Shown: positions 22,111-34,262, numbered from the stretch's first letter. The stretch is 64,000 bases of DNA from Elephas maximus indicus (GCF_024166365.1 NC_064819.1:114062293-114126292), one strand, 5' to 3'. The notes: generated from the sequence alone by a model not told the origin. A program made the numbers and translations.

Positions 22111-22859
22111 ACTCCACTATTTTGCTATTTCCATTTCACCACATCGATCACAGCATATTTTATATTGGTGCATAGCATACTCTTTTTATTGTCACTGTTA
22201 TTTTCAGAGCAATAGTTTCTACTTCCAAAAAAAATTTTTTTTTTTTCAATCTAGGCGATAAAATGTCTTAAGCATTCTTTCCCCTATTGGATAGTCTACT
22301 GGAAGTTGAGAAATTGCCTATTCAGGGTTCGGAAAATGGAAGATCTATCGTAAAGACACAATGTAATTTGATGAAGAAAGTTCAGGATGCTCTACCCATA
22401 GATACTGAGAAACTGTGGTGTATTATTGAGACAGCATTTGCTTCCTATTGTAAGGTGGGGCTTTAGCACTTTAAGTAGAGCCAAGAGGCTTATATAAAGC
22501 TAAAACAGATCCACCTGGAAACTCTGGATAAGCTCTTCTCAGAATACATACTTCCATGGATTTGGAAAGGTAACTTCTTCTCTCCTTTTATCTAATGGAT
22601 AAAGTAACTGTCATCTGGGCAATGAAGTGAATTTCTGAAATGAACACACTGAAGTGGAGGAAAAGTGACATCTCAGCATCTCCTGCTCAGCCCAAAAGTT
22701 ACCTCTTCTTGCCTGTCCGCAGTAAGTTCTGATTTACACTGTTATTTCCTGTTTGACACTTTGTTGCTTGACAGTCTATACCGGCTGCTGGGTGTGGACC
22801 TCGTTATGCACATGTGTGCAGACACACACACACATTCCCACATTTTGTTTTAGTCTTAA
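22111..22859. other. Non-coding spacer
   Basis: Contains a short (CA)n run near 22,823. I see no gene or named repeat. Confidence 0.4.
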
Positions 22860-23300
22860 ATATATGGAAACACTCTATGTTTGGGTTTGTGATTTTTTTT
22901 AACTCATCAATATGTTTTGGATATTTCTCCATATTAGTTAATATGTAAAATCTATAGGAATCATTTTAACTGCTACATAGTATTCCTTATATCCGAATTT
23001 ATATAAGTATTTCGAATAGTAAATATTTCTCAGTGTTATGCTGTTGCTAACTGACAAGTTTTCTATGACTATATTATTTTCTGGATACGTGTATTTCTTT
23101 AAATTTTACTTTTCTAAGTGGAATTGCTTAAAGTATAAGAGTATTTAAAAATTTGACAGACATGGTTTAACTGCACTTCAAAACTGTGCACTACTTGGAA
23201 TATCACATAAAAAAGCAGTCAAATATGACTCCTCCCAAAAACCTGCAAATCTAATAGGCATTTATAATTATTGGCTTTAAGTACCTTTAAAATGTATTTA
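22860..23300 (-). mobile_element. Old L1 relic, antisense
   Basis: 'TGCTACATAGTATTCCTTAT' and 'TTTCTAAGTGGAATTGCTTA' match a very common antisense block of ancient mammalian L1 3' ends. No coding capacity remains. Confidence 0.5.
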
Positions 23301-23479
23301 TTAAGCATTTATATTTCCCTTTCTGTAAATGGTCTGCTCACATCATTTAGGTAGACTAAGAGAAAAATTAACTTCAAAAATATAAAATAATTATATATAA
23401 GGGTAATTCATTCCTTAGTTTGAGACTAGATGCCAACCAGTTTATGTAATATAAATTATAAAAACATTTTTCCCAGTTA

Positions 23480-24320
23480 TATTTTTAATAGTCTTTATTG
23501 TCCTTCTGATTTCAACCATAATATATGCTCAGGTACAAAACTTTGAAAAGTCACATAGGCACAAAACATGAAAGTTTTCAGAGAAAAGTTGGATAGTACA
23601 ATGGATAATGTATCTACACTCCACCTAGATTCCATAAATGTCAGCATTTTGCTTTTTTTTTCTCCATTACTTACCTTGCTGAGCCTTTTAAAAGTCATAG
23701 CTATCATGAAACTTCATCTCTAATGTCAGAAGAATAAGAACTTTGGTCTACATAACTACACGCCTAAGAAAAAACAATTCCATATCATCTAACATCCATT
23801 CCGTTTTCAAACTTCCCCAATGGTTACAAGAAATGTTAATCATTTATTTTGTTGAACCAAGACGAAAAGGATTCAATACATTAGGTTGTGTCTCTTTCTT
23901 TTAATCTAAACTGCCTCCACCTTTCAATGACTTACCGATACCAGGCATCTGAGTTATGGACCGTGTCACATTCTGTACTTATCTGATTATTTTCCTCTTA
24001 ATGTTGTTTAACTTGTCCCTCCATTTTCTATCAGTTGGAATCTAGAGGTTTGATTAGATTTGGGTTAACCATGTTTTTTGACAGAGTGCTGTTGCGGTCT
24101 TCATAATCTCATCGGGAAGCACATATCAGGTTGTTCCATTAGTGGTAAGATTTGATAACTCAATTTTGGTGGTGACATATCTGTCCATTGTGAAGGTCCT
24201 TGTTTTCCCTTTTACCTGAAGGTTTTGAGATCCATTAATGATCTTTGCCTGCTAAGTTATCTCATTAAGGGTTCAGGCTCTATTTTAGGAATGCTGAATC
24301 TCCTCATGGTACATGCCACA
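23480..24320 (-). mobile_element. Old L1 (L1ME-like) relic, antisense
   Basis: A run of degraded blocks ('ACTTCCCCAATGGTTACAAG', 'CTTCATAATCTCATCGGGAA', 'GTGAAGGTCCTTGTTTTCCC') fits an ancient L1 3' region in reverse. Extent and subfamily are approximate. Confidence 0.45.
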
Positions 24321-25600
24321 AATGTAGTTTCATCTTTGGGACACTGAGATTTCCAGCTAAACTTGGGTCTCAGTGAGACTGCAAGATGGTTTGTCAACTC
24401 TGTACTTCAGGATGGCAATGGAAGCTGTTGGGGAAACAGCCTTAAAGATCCTTGGTCCCAGCTCCCCACTGAAGAGATGCAGTTTGCATAGGAATGCCAC
24501 AAATACTACCCCAGACCTGAAGGATCTCCATTCTCCAGAGCTGTGAAGGCAGCCTGGGGTCTGCTTAGCTTACTGTCTAGTTGATCAAGTCCTGTGCACC
24601 TAGTAGTCAGGTCTGCCTTGCTGGAAAACCCTTAACTTTTAAGAGCAGGAGGAAAATGGACAGAAAGTGCTAGAAAAGGTAGTAACAGAGTTGTGGCAAA
24701 GATAAAAACTATAGGTCTGCCAAAAAAGCAGCACATCCAAAGATCTAACTGGCGTCTAATGCCATGTGCCTTGAAATGAAAAAAAATCAAAAGAACAAAC
24801 ACGAAACGCTGGAAACATTGTGGAAGATTACGTCTACGAGGCAGGATGAGGTGTAAAGAGTAGAAAGGATTTCAAAATTCTGGACAGCTTTTCAGAATTC
24901 AAGGCTTCCGATGATCATCAGTCACCAACTGGTCAACCTGAGCTCATTTCTGAGCATTTCCTTACATAGTTCTGTATCTCGGAATTTTTTTTTCTAGAGG
25001 AAAATTCCACGCCATCTAAAAATCTCAAGGCAGAGCAAGCCTCACGGGCTCAGCTGCGGGTGGCAATCAGCTTGCTAACAGCTGCTTTATCAGAAGGCTG
25101 GCTCCATCCTGGAGATTTCAAGCAGCATGAGGTTAGAGTCTTGTTCAAAGCGATATGTCAGAAGGCTTTCATTACATGCTGAACATTCAAACAGTATAAA
25201 ACAAGGAGCAAGAGTTAATAAGCTGGGTGGCAGAGTAAGAATTACCTAAGATGGAGCAACACAAAGAATTACTAAATTTGAAATCTAGGTCTTATATCAA
25301 AGTGAAGAACTGTGGCCGAAAACACCCAGGAACAGGGAAAAAGGTTTTTGTTCTCAGAAAACCCAGGGCACATTCACATGTGATGAGAGTACCCTGGGGT
25401 CCATGGCAAGAGAGCTGAGTGCTGCTGACCGGCCAGGGACTCTAGTGAACTGCAGCAACCCAGGGAAGGACTACAGAATGGAGGAAAGCTGCCCTACTCC
25501 GGACACCTCAAGTTCAAGGCTCTAAAAGTTAGTGCTGCTGGACTAAGATCACTAACATGTTCTGAACAAAAGACCAACTCTTAACAATCCAAATAAAAAA
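24321..25600. other. Non-coding DNA, no recognised feature
   Basis: No open frame or familiar repeat. It lies downstream (3') of the UBA2 retrocopy in that copy's orientation. Confidence 0.4.
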
Positions 25601-25614
25601 AGCAACACTGCCAT

Positions 25615-28413
25615 AAAAAGCTTTATTTTAGAAAGTACTCATCTATGGCAAACAGCGGAGATTTCTTTAAACCTTCACCCCCATTAAAAGTTGATTTTAT
25701 TTTAAACGGGAAGAATTCAGCATGCCTGTAGTACACACAATGTACAGCCCAATAAGGCGGCAGAAATGTGAACTGTGCAGGCATGTGTAACAAGTGAGCA
25801 GATGATATTTATTTGGTCCAAATACAGTATAGTTGTATTTGAGTTTTACAAAAGATCAAATATAAATAACCTGAAACTGCAACAATACACAAAAATTGGG
25901 CTTCTTACACCGACATACCAGGCAGTACAAACAGACAACTTGAGTAAGTTAACATTGTTTTACAGTAATATACACAGTGTCAGTTAACATTTAAAAACAT
26001 TTCAATGCATAGCACTTGATACTTCTTGGAATCTGTTTCAGTCAGAGAATGAAAATGGTTAGATCCAGGCTAAAAATAAGTCTTCTTCTAACTAAAAATA
26101 AAGGCATAATATTTATAACCAGGTATCAACTTTATTAAACCACAATATTTTAAAACTATTAAATGACACCTGAGGGTATTTACATTAAAAAGGCAACATG
26201 CACTGTGTTTCCTCTGAGTGTTTATGCACACACTTTGTTCAAAGGGTTTTAAAACTATATTCCTACTTTCAATGCAGTACACCGTCATGTTCCTAACAGT
26301 TCTAGCAAAAAGAATGCTTTCAAAGAGAGCAGAATCATTTTCAAGTCATTGGCGTGAATTTTTTTCCCTTTGGAACAAAGGACATAACAATCTGGTTCTG
26401 CCCGGATGACTTAATGAAATAAGGTTCTGTTCAGAGGCAGAGTTTTCTCTTCGATCTAATGCTATCACATCATCGAGCTCGTCTGTTGGTCCTGTATGTG
26501 GCTTCTTCATGCTGACATTCTCCTTCTCATCCAGCTTCCTCTTGTGACTTCTCTCTTCTTCACTGATGGCAGCTTTGCCTGAAAGGCCTTCTTCATCTGA
26601 ATCAATTATGAGCACATCATCTCGCTCTTGTGCTGTGGACGTAGAGGGCTGAGCGCCATCATCACTGCCATTGGTTATGCTTTTGGCAGCATCTTCAGGT
26701 TGTTTGGGTCCCACTTTCTCTGGGGCATCACCAACAACTTCAAATTCAACATCCTTTCCTAGGTCTTCACTACGAAGGATGTTAATCAATGTAAGTGTAG
26801 TCCTGGAGGGAGTCATCTGCTTGAAACCGACTGCCATTTCTAATTCCAAATTCTGACAACTTGTGATTATTAGTGTCTGTCTCTCCCTCTTCTGAAGAGA
26901 TTAGGATTGTTCGTTTCCAGTCTTCAATTTGCACCTCTGGTGGTACCATAGCAAATTTTTCTTTTACTATCTTATCTTGTAACGTGAGCACAGTCACTTT
27001 ATGGACACTCAGCCATACAGTCACCTCTGGCTTGCTGGCACATACTTAACAATTGGGGTTGGGAGGATCCAGTGCACAAGGCACAAGGAGCTTCTTCCTT
27101 GGGTTTGGTTGTTTATTCAAAAAAATCGCCCTACATTGATCTATTTTCCCTGAGAGGATCTTCAGCCCTTCTAGTACTATCAGCCCGGCAATCACTGCAT
27201 TTGTGGCCACGACTGCAGGAATAATGTTCCCTGCCATTGATTTTTATATCAGATTTGCTCTTCATATTCATACTGAAAATATGCATCCTGAGGTTTGCGG
27301 CAGAAGTGACAAAATCCATGGGAGACGGGTCATCCTTGTCTGATATGAGCGCAGCTCCGTCCCCTTTTTCTGTTAAGTGAACTCTCAAAGTCTCAATGCT
27401 TTTTGAAAAAAAGGCTTGCATAGCTCTTTACATCTAGAACCTACTGGTCTTTCAGACCTAACTGAGGTTCATTTTGTTGATCTGACACATTGGTTTCTTC
27501 ACCTTGACTCTGTACTTCAGTCCAGTCCGATGGAACTGGAAGCTTCCTTTTCCGCCACAGTTTGTCCATGGTCAACAGATACCTGATATCATCTTTAAAA
27601 AGCTTGGTAAAAAGTTTGACTGGGTCATACCCAGTCGACTTAGCCCGCTCCATAGTGGAAACACGTTTAATGTCACCATCTTCATTACATGCTCTTGCTT
27701 CAGCTTCCATTGGTTCCCAGGCAGCTTCTGGGTCAGTTCTGTCTGGAGACACTTCTTGATCAGCATCTTCTTCCCCAAACAACTGGTTGAACAAATACTT
27801 TGCCCAAACTATGCAATGAATAGGTTCTGAAGGTGTGTTACGAACTGTATAGCCAGGGAAAGTTCTCTGGGTTGGTTTAGGATGACATTCATAACACTCA
27901 GTTACACCCTTTTTGGTAACAGTTACTTGTCCAAGATAACCGGCAGTTCCACTCTCAATAAGAGGTACATCAGCTGCCAGACACATCCTATTTACATGGT
28001 TGCGGGCAGCTCTGTTGTCTAAAGCATTCATAACCAATATGAACTGTCGGAAGAATTCCACATTGTAGTTGGGGCTCATGATGCTGTCATGATAGGCTAT
28101 GATATTGGCTTTTGGGTAAAACTGCAGCACACTTTCCTTGGCAACCTGTGCCTTTGATCTTCCAACATGTTTCTTTTGAAACAGAACTGCCTGTTGAGGT
28201 TGCTGACATCAATGGTATCCAGATCAATCAGGTCGATGTGGGAGAAGTCGGTAAGCACGAGGTTCTTGAGGAGCTTGCTGCCGAGGACGCCCGCCCCCAC
28301 CACCAGCACCCGGCCCCCGGCCACGGCCTCAGCCAGCTCCCGGGGCAGCCCCCGCGAAAGGGCCATGGCGAGACGACCACGAGCGACGGCGGAGGCGGGG
28401 GAACTGAGCCGCC
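25615..28413 (-). pseudogene. UBA2P: UBA2 (SUMO-activating enzyme subunit 2) processed pseudogene
   Basis: UBA2 pairs with SAE1 to activate SUMO in the nucleus. Here the whole 640-residue coding region lies without introns in 1.9 kb, which marks a retrocopy. It starts at 28366 with [20 protein letters not shown] and the nucleotide-binding loop GAGVLG. Blocks then follow in order: NVEFFRQFILVMNALDNRAA, CYECHPKPTQRTFPG, LFTKLFKDDIRYLLTMDKLW, NAVIAGLIVLEGLKILSGK, EDLGKDVEFEVVGDAPEKV, and the C-terminal KRKLDEKEN and ELDDVIALD. The catalytic cysteine (Cys173 in human) is a tyrosine codon at 27849-27851. Stops occur at 27441-27443 (CAG to TAG) and 27046-27048 (in the NCYVC zinc motif). Frameshifts lie near 28.17, 27.41, 27.24, 27.04 and 26.8 kb, and the natural stop TGA has become CGA at 26451-26453. 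A GC-rich 5'UTR (28367-28413) and an approximately 830-bp 3'UTR with AATAAA near 25,625 are included. I found neither a poly(A) tract nor a clear target duplication. Confidence 0.96.
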
Positions 28414-29925
28414 AAAAACATTTTTTTAAATCACCCTTTTTTTAACCCCTCAAGGAAATGAATTTATATTAGACAAAAAATGTATTCATACATGGATAAA
28501 ATCTACCACCAGAGATATTGTTGATTTATTTTTATGTCATCTTATAAATAATAAAATTTCAATATTCAAGCATATTTGTAAAATCCATAAACAATGTTGA
28601 TCAATTGTGTGGCAAATAGTAAGAGCAAAATTTTCTAAAAAAACAACACTCTTTACATTAAAATATAAATGGAAGTATAATTCGTGTATTTCTACATTGT
28701 ACTTCCATGTTGCAGTCTTTACAGTGTTAGGTACTTTATGTGAAAGATATCAAGTGGTGTGCTGGTAAATGTTTACCAACCAGCTCAGAAAGTAAGGGCA
28801 GTCCTGGCTTGCAGACTTTGCCAATATTAATGGTGCAAATGCCCCCACTGTAGACAATTTCAGGCTATCAATGAGATGTCACTGAACGCAATGTTGAGAA
28901 GCAACGTGTAGTAACACGCCATTATATAGTATTTACACCACACAGATACAATAGTCATGAAAGCATATATGATAGAAAAATGTACAGGGGTAATTGGAAA
29001 ATGATTCTTTTTGGGTATTTACTTCCTTTATTTTTAACATAATTTCATTGTAATTTTAAATAGTTTTTTTTTTTAATATATATAATAACTATGTTTATTA
29101 ACAAGCTCAACAATTGCTGAAAATTTAGCTATTGGCTCCCTGAGCTGGTACAAGTAGATTCCAGCCCATGACCTATTCTCAGAGAAGTGCATTACTGTTA
29201 ACAACCATATTTATCCTGTCTGAATTCATATAATTGCATGTGTGGCCTCTAAAAAGAGCACCTGTGATGTCATTACATTTAAAAAGATGTTCATTAAACC
29301 ACTAAAAAAGATGACTGAATTGGATATCAGAAAGTCTGCTTTCAAGTTCCAACCACGTCATGGAAATTTAGGTATATTACCTATGATAATGTGTTGTATT
29401 ATTTGCCAGCTGGAAAAACACCTGCCGTTCCTACACATAGGGATATTTATAGTATCACATCAGATAGTAATCCAGAAAACTCTTTGGAAAATATGCATTT
29501 TTTTTTTTATAACTAGTAGAATGTGTTTCAAAAGCATGCTTTCAGTACAAGTGAGGTGTCTAGGCTGTAAGAATTTCGCCTTGATGGTATTAAAGATATT
29601 AATTAGTAACAGCAAGATGGATGTGTCTTTATATTGTTAGTTCATGTCAGAGCTAAGAGTTCTTTCTGTGCTCTTGAAGTTCTCAGTTTTTCTGATTTGA
29701 GCATAACTGGCCTGACCATTCAAATTAAGCGTGTTCATCTGTAAAGGGTAGGCATCCATAACTAAGGTAAGACACATACACATATGGAACTTCTCCCCCA
29801 CTGGCTCTAATACAAGCCTTTCTCAGTCCTGTGCCTCCTGTTAGATTTTGTGACTGAATGCACAGACTAAGTATTCTTCTTCATTTTTCTCTTTATACAA
29901 CACCTACAGGGCAGTACCTCTAGAG
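28414..29925. other. AT-rich non-coding DNA
   Basis: No recognised gene or repeat. A 132-codon frame at 29242-29640 is low-complexity and K/F/I-rich, has no domain I know, and is probably chance. Confidence 0.45.
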
Positions 29926-30144
29926 AAGGGGTCAGCAAACTAGGGTTCATAGGTCAAATATGGACCAATACCCTTTTTGTAAATATTTATTGGTACACAG
30001 TCATGCTAACTCACATAGTGATTGCCCATGGCTGCTTTTGTGCTACAATAGCAATATTGTATAGTTATCAGCCAGAATGTATGGCCTGAAGAACCTAAAA
30101 TATTTACTCTCTGGCTCTTTACAGAAGAGGTTTGCTGACCCCTA
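29926..30144 (-). mobile_element. hAT (Charlie-type) MITE, same family as at 6.8 kb
   Basis: 'GGGGTCAGCAAACTAGGGTT' at one end and 'GAGGTTTGCTGACCCCT' at the other form short terminal inverted repeats. 'GGCTGCTTTTGTGCTACAAT' is the body. Orientation is opposite to the 6,848 copy. Flanks CTCTAGAG and CTCTACAA (6 of 8 match) suggest an old 8-bp duplication. Confidence 0.78.
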
Positions 30145-30599
30145 CTCTACAAGGTGTGATCAAACAGCTGACTGCTGGCAATGACGGCGATGGTGCTGGC
30201 AGCAAGTTTTTAGTATGAATCCTGAGAGAGTTAACCTCATGCTGAGATTATTAATAATACTATTTATAAACTGCACCACCCAAGGTGTCCTCTGCTCCAT
30301 TGAGTTACCTCCTGTACAATCCTAAGAAAGAAGCAGAAGGCCAGACAGTCCCGCCTGCAGTTCCAAACTAAGCAGCATAATTTTGTCTTTTATATACTAA
30401 GGTTCCACTTAAGGTTTCTTTGAAAACAAAAGATGAGTTTAACTGCTAAAGATGCAACAATGGTAATAACAAACCAACACAATCCAAACTAAAATTTGAA
30501 AAACTGCTGGGCTGGGAAATAATGTGTGCCCTTTTGGGACCTGCAAGCAGACCTGGAACCAACGATCAAGGAGGAAGCTGTGGTTAAAAACTTACAAGA
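30145..30599. other. Non-coding spacer
   Basis: No recognised feature. Confidence 0.4.
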
Positions 30600-31424
30600 A
30601 AGTTCTTGGAAGATGGTGGTGAGAGCAGGACTAGGTTTCTCACCCTCCACACCTACACCAAGAAATACAAGAGATCTGTGCTCAGCCCTGAGCCCTCTGG
30701 AACTCTGAATCAGTGGTCAGAAGACAGCAGCACGGACCTGCAGACAGACCCAAGTCAACTACGTGTCTCATACGGTAGGAAAGTACTTCTTTCACCTTCC
30801 CTGCCCCCAACCCCAACATGTCGGACTGTTGACTGCTACGGCCAACTGTACCAGGGCCGCAGACTGACAGCTGGATCAGAGCCCACTCCCCCAGGCAACA
30901 CACGGCTGGACCGTTCACAGGAAAGGCCCCCAAGCTTCAAAATTAATAGAGCAGATCTCCCTGGTGGTCCACTTGGTGTGTGCCCACCCCTCCCTTTCCC
31001 AGCAGCAAAAAGATGGTCCCGCAGTCCCAATGGACCGATGGCTCACCTGAGCATGGGCAGGGGCCCCAATCTCTGGCTCCAAGAGAAGTGGGTCCTCATA
31101 GAGCAGAAGAGGAAGCAGGAAATAGGGCCCAAGAGCTGCACTTTCCAGAGGGCCCTTCATTCAGTGTGGGTTTTCTGGTCAGTTATCAGCTGCTAAGGGA
31201 CCAAAAATGTGGTCAGACGCAGATCTCACAGAGCAGGCGAGAGCATTGACCATGGAATGACGGCTGTGCACCCTAGAGGAAAGATTGATTAGTGTGTAGT
31301 CTCTGTTCTGTTCCGGAGCCTCTGAAAGATGGAAACCTCCGTTTGGACTTTCCAAAATGCAGTTATCACAGAGAGTGAGAAGAGTGACAAGCAAAGTCTG
31401 AAGGCTCTGCCTTCCTAAGAGTAA
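30600..31424. other. GC-richer block with overlapping chance-like ORFs
   Basis: Distinctly richer in G and C than its surroundings, with open frames on both strands (the longest is 196 codons at 30606-31196, plus). None shows a recognisable domain. It begins near 'TTGGAAGATGGTGGTGAGAG', reminiscent of the start of some L1 5'UTRs, and runs directly into L1 ORF2 sequence at 31425. It may be an L1 promoter region fused to an ORF2 3' end, another repeat, or unique DNA. Confidence 0.35.
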
Positions 31425-33296
31425 TTTAAACCAATGAAGTGGAAGACTTGTACACTGAAAATTATGAAAAACTCATTGCCTTCAAGTCAATTCTGACTCA
31501 TAGCAACCTCACAGGGCTTCCAAGGAGTGGCTGGTGGATTCGAACTGCTGACCTTTTGGTTAGCAGCCAAGATCTTTAACCACTTCACCACCAGGGCTCC
31601 GAAAATTATAAAACATTACTGAAAGGAATTAAATAAGACCCATATAAATGGAAAGACATTTCATGCTCATGGATCAGAACACATAATATTGCTAAGATAT
31701 CAGTACTACCTAAAGAAATCTATAGATTCAACATAATCCCCATTAAAATTCCAACAGCCTTCTTTGGAGAAGTGGAAAAGCCAATCCTCAAATTGATATG
31801 CGACTGCAAAGGGTCCCAAATAGCCAAAGTAATCTTGAAAAAGGAAAACAAAATAGTGGTACTCACACTTGCTGATCTCAGAACATATTAAGCTTCAGTA
31901 ATCAAAACAGTCTGGTGCTGGTGTAATAATAGACATATGAACCAATGAAATAGAGTTTAGAGTCTGAAAATAAATCCATACATGTATGATCAACCGATTT
32001 TCAAAAAGTGTGCTAAATCCATTCAGTTGGAAAACAATAGTTTCTTTAATAAGTGGTGTCAGGACAACTGGATTTCCACAAACAAAAGAATAAACCTGGA
32101 CCCATACCTCATACCATATACAAAAATTAACTTCAAATGGATCAAAGACCTAAATGTAAGAACTGAAACCATAAAACTCTTAGAAGAAAACAGGATAATG
32201 CTTCAGGACCTAGTTTTATAAGAATGTATTCTTAGATTTGACACTGGAAGCATGAGCAACAAGAGAAAAAATAGATAAATGAGCCCTCATCAAAAATTTA
32301 AAAATTTTGTCTATCAAAGAAGTTTATCAAGAAAGTCAAGAGTCATCCTATAGACTGGGAGAAAATCTTTGGGAACTTTATAACAGATAAGGGTTTGATA
32401 TCCAGAATACATAAAGAACTCTTACAACTTAGCAGCAAAAAATAGGCAAAGGACTTGAATAGACATTTCACCCAAAAAAGAAATACAAATGGCCAATTAG
32501 CACATGAGAAGATGTTCAACATCATTAGTCATTAGTGAAATACAACTCAAAGCCAAATTAATAGATCATTTTACAAACACTAAGAAAGCTATGATTTAAA
32601 AACAGAAAACAGCAAGTGTTGGTGAGGATGTGGAGAAATCGGAACCCTCATCCATTGGTGATGGGATTGTAAAATATTAAAGCTGCTGTGAAAAACACTT
32701 TGGCAGTTCCTCAAAAAGTTAAGCACAGCATTACTATTTGATCCAGCAATTCTACTCCTAGGTATGTACTCAAAATAATTGAAAGCAGGAACACAAGCAG
32801 AAACCTGTACACCGGTGTTCATTGCAGCACTATTCACAATAAATGAAAGGTGGAAACAGCCTGAAAGTCCATCAACGGCTAAATGACTAAACAAAATGTA
32901 GTACATACATGCAATGGAATATTACTCAGGTATAAAGAGAAAGCCCTGATTACATGCTACAACTTGGATGAACCTTGAGAACATGCTGAGTGAAATAAAT
33001 CAGTCACAAAAGAACAAATATTGTACGATTCCACTCATATGAAAAATCCAGAATAGGCAAGTATATTGAGACCAAAGTTTACTAGTGGCTACCAGGGTTG
33101 CATGAGGGAGTGAGGAAGGGGAACTCATTGCTTAGATGACAATGAACTGCTAAGAGTGATGGAAAATTTTGCAAACAAATAATAGTAATGGTTAAACAAC
33201 ATGATGAACGTAACTAATGTCACTAAATTGTACACGTAAAAAATGACGAAATAGCAAATGTTCTGTTACATATATATTTACCCCCCCCCCAAAAAA
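31425..33296 (+). mobile_element. L1 LINE, ORF2 3' part and 3'UTR
   Basis: Contains the end of L1 ORF2: 'GAAGTGGAAGACTTGTACAC', 'CATACATGTATGATCAACCG', an 80-codon residual frame at 31982-32221 (TKINFKWIKDLNVRTETIKL), and 'GAACCCTCATCCATTGGTGA'. The 3' region 'GGAATATTACTCAGGTATAA' follows. It ends in a C/A-rich tail near 33,290. Multiple stops make it inactive. An AfroSINE interrupts it at 31471-31600. Confidence 0.88.
31471..31600 (-). mobile_element. AfroSINE nested in L1
   Basis: Short-type minus copy. Flanks GAAAATTATGAAAA (31457-31470) and GAAAATTATAAAA (31601-31613) are the target duplication and restore continuous L1 ORF2 when joined. Confidence 0.94.
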
Positions 33297-33627
33297 AATT
33301 TTTTTTCAGGGACTCTAATGAAGGTGATTAAGATACTGGAATCCAAACAAGGCAGTGTCAGAAAACCGGCACATGAAAATGAGGAAGTTTAGAGAAGATG
33401 GTATGAGAGACCAGGCTCACAGAGAGGAATAAGAATAATGCATGCAAAAGAAAATGGACGTGTTTTTCAAGAAACAAAGAGGAAGCTGTTTAATATTTTT
33501 AAGCTGAATGAATGAACAGAGAAAACCCTAAGCAGAAAAAAATAGATGTAAGTTACTAACAACAAGGAAGAACATTAACAAATGGGGCAGTTTTTATTTA
33601 TTTTTAATATGGACTTACCTTTTATAT

Positions 33628-33745
33628 GGAAACCCTGGTTGTGTAGTGGTTAAGAACTATGGCTGCTAACCAAAAGATCGGTAGTTCAAATTCACCAGGT
33701 CCTCCTTGGAAACTCTATGGGGCAGTTCTATTCTGTCCTTTTTTG
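33628..33745 (+). mobile_element. AfroSINE, 3'-truncated
   Basis: 'GGAAACCCTGGTTGTGTAGT' head through 'GGGGCAGTTCTATTCTGTCC'. The usual 'tatgagtcgg' tail is missing. Confidence 0.88.
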
Positions 33746-33821
33746 GTAAACAAAAATCAATTCTGGTATAGCTGATCTGGGAGAAGCTGCAACTGGGAGA
33801 ACCTAGTTATGCTAGGGAGAC

Positions 33822-33945
33822 CAAGAGTGGTGCAAACATTTAAGTGCTCAGCTACTAACTAAAAGGTTGGCAGTTAGAATCCACTCGGATACACCTCAGA
33901 AGAAAGGTCTGGCAATCTACTGACAAATCGCAGCCAGTTAAAGTC
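33822..33945 (+). mobile_element. AfroSINE, 5' half of a split copy
   Basis: 'GTGGTGCAAACATTTAAGTG' head and 'CCTCAGAAGAAAGGTCTGGC', stopping at 'CGCAGCCAGTTAAA' where LTR sequence begins. The SINE resumes near 34198. Confidence 0.82.
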
Positions 33946-34197
33946 TTTTGTGTGTTAACTTGGCTAAGTCATAATTCCCAGTATTATGTTGTTATCCACC
34001 ACTTTGTGATATGATGTGATTATCCAATGTGTTGTAAATCCTAACCTCTGTTTTGGTGGTATGAGGTTCCTGTCTTCTCAGCACACTTCTCTCTTGTATC
34101 TCAAAGGAGATTGACTGAAGATACAACCCAATTCTGTAGACTGAGCCCTGCCTCGTTATCATAACTGTCACTAATCCTGCCTCAATAAAATCGTTCA
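33946..34197. mobile_element. Family A LTR fragment with internal inversion
   Basis: 33946-34050 reads in plus orientation ('CATAATTCCCAGTATTATGT', 'GTTGTAAATCCTAACCTCT'). 34051-34188 matches the next part of the same LTR only as reverse complement ('GGTGGTATGAGGTTCCTG', 'CTAATCCTGCCTCAATAA'). The two parts are adjacent in the LTRs at 15.4 and 44.6 kb, so one was flipped. Both ends of the LTR are absent. Confidence 0.8.
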
Positions 34198-34262
34198 CAG
34201 CCCAGTTTTACTCCGAAACACATAGTGTCACCAAGAGTTGAAATTGATTCAACAGCAACTTC
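34198..34262 (+). mobile_element. AfroSINE, 3' half of the split copy
   Basis: 'CCAGTTTTACTCCGAAACAC' then 'AGTTGAAATTGATTCAACAG' completes the SINE begun at 33822. Confidence 0.78.

Noticed and set aside
26346..28366. UBA2 as a functional intronless gene
   Set aside because: At least five frame changes, two premature stops, loss of the natural stop and replacement of the catalytic cysteine rule out a working enzyme.
29242..29640. 132-codon ORF
   Set aside because: Composition is that of translated AT-rich DNA, with no domain or repeat signature.
30606..31196. 196-codon ORF as a possible gene
   Set aside because: No recognisable domain, no splice or transcript context, and several equally open frames on both strands in a GC-rich block.
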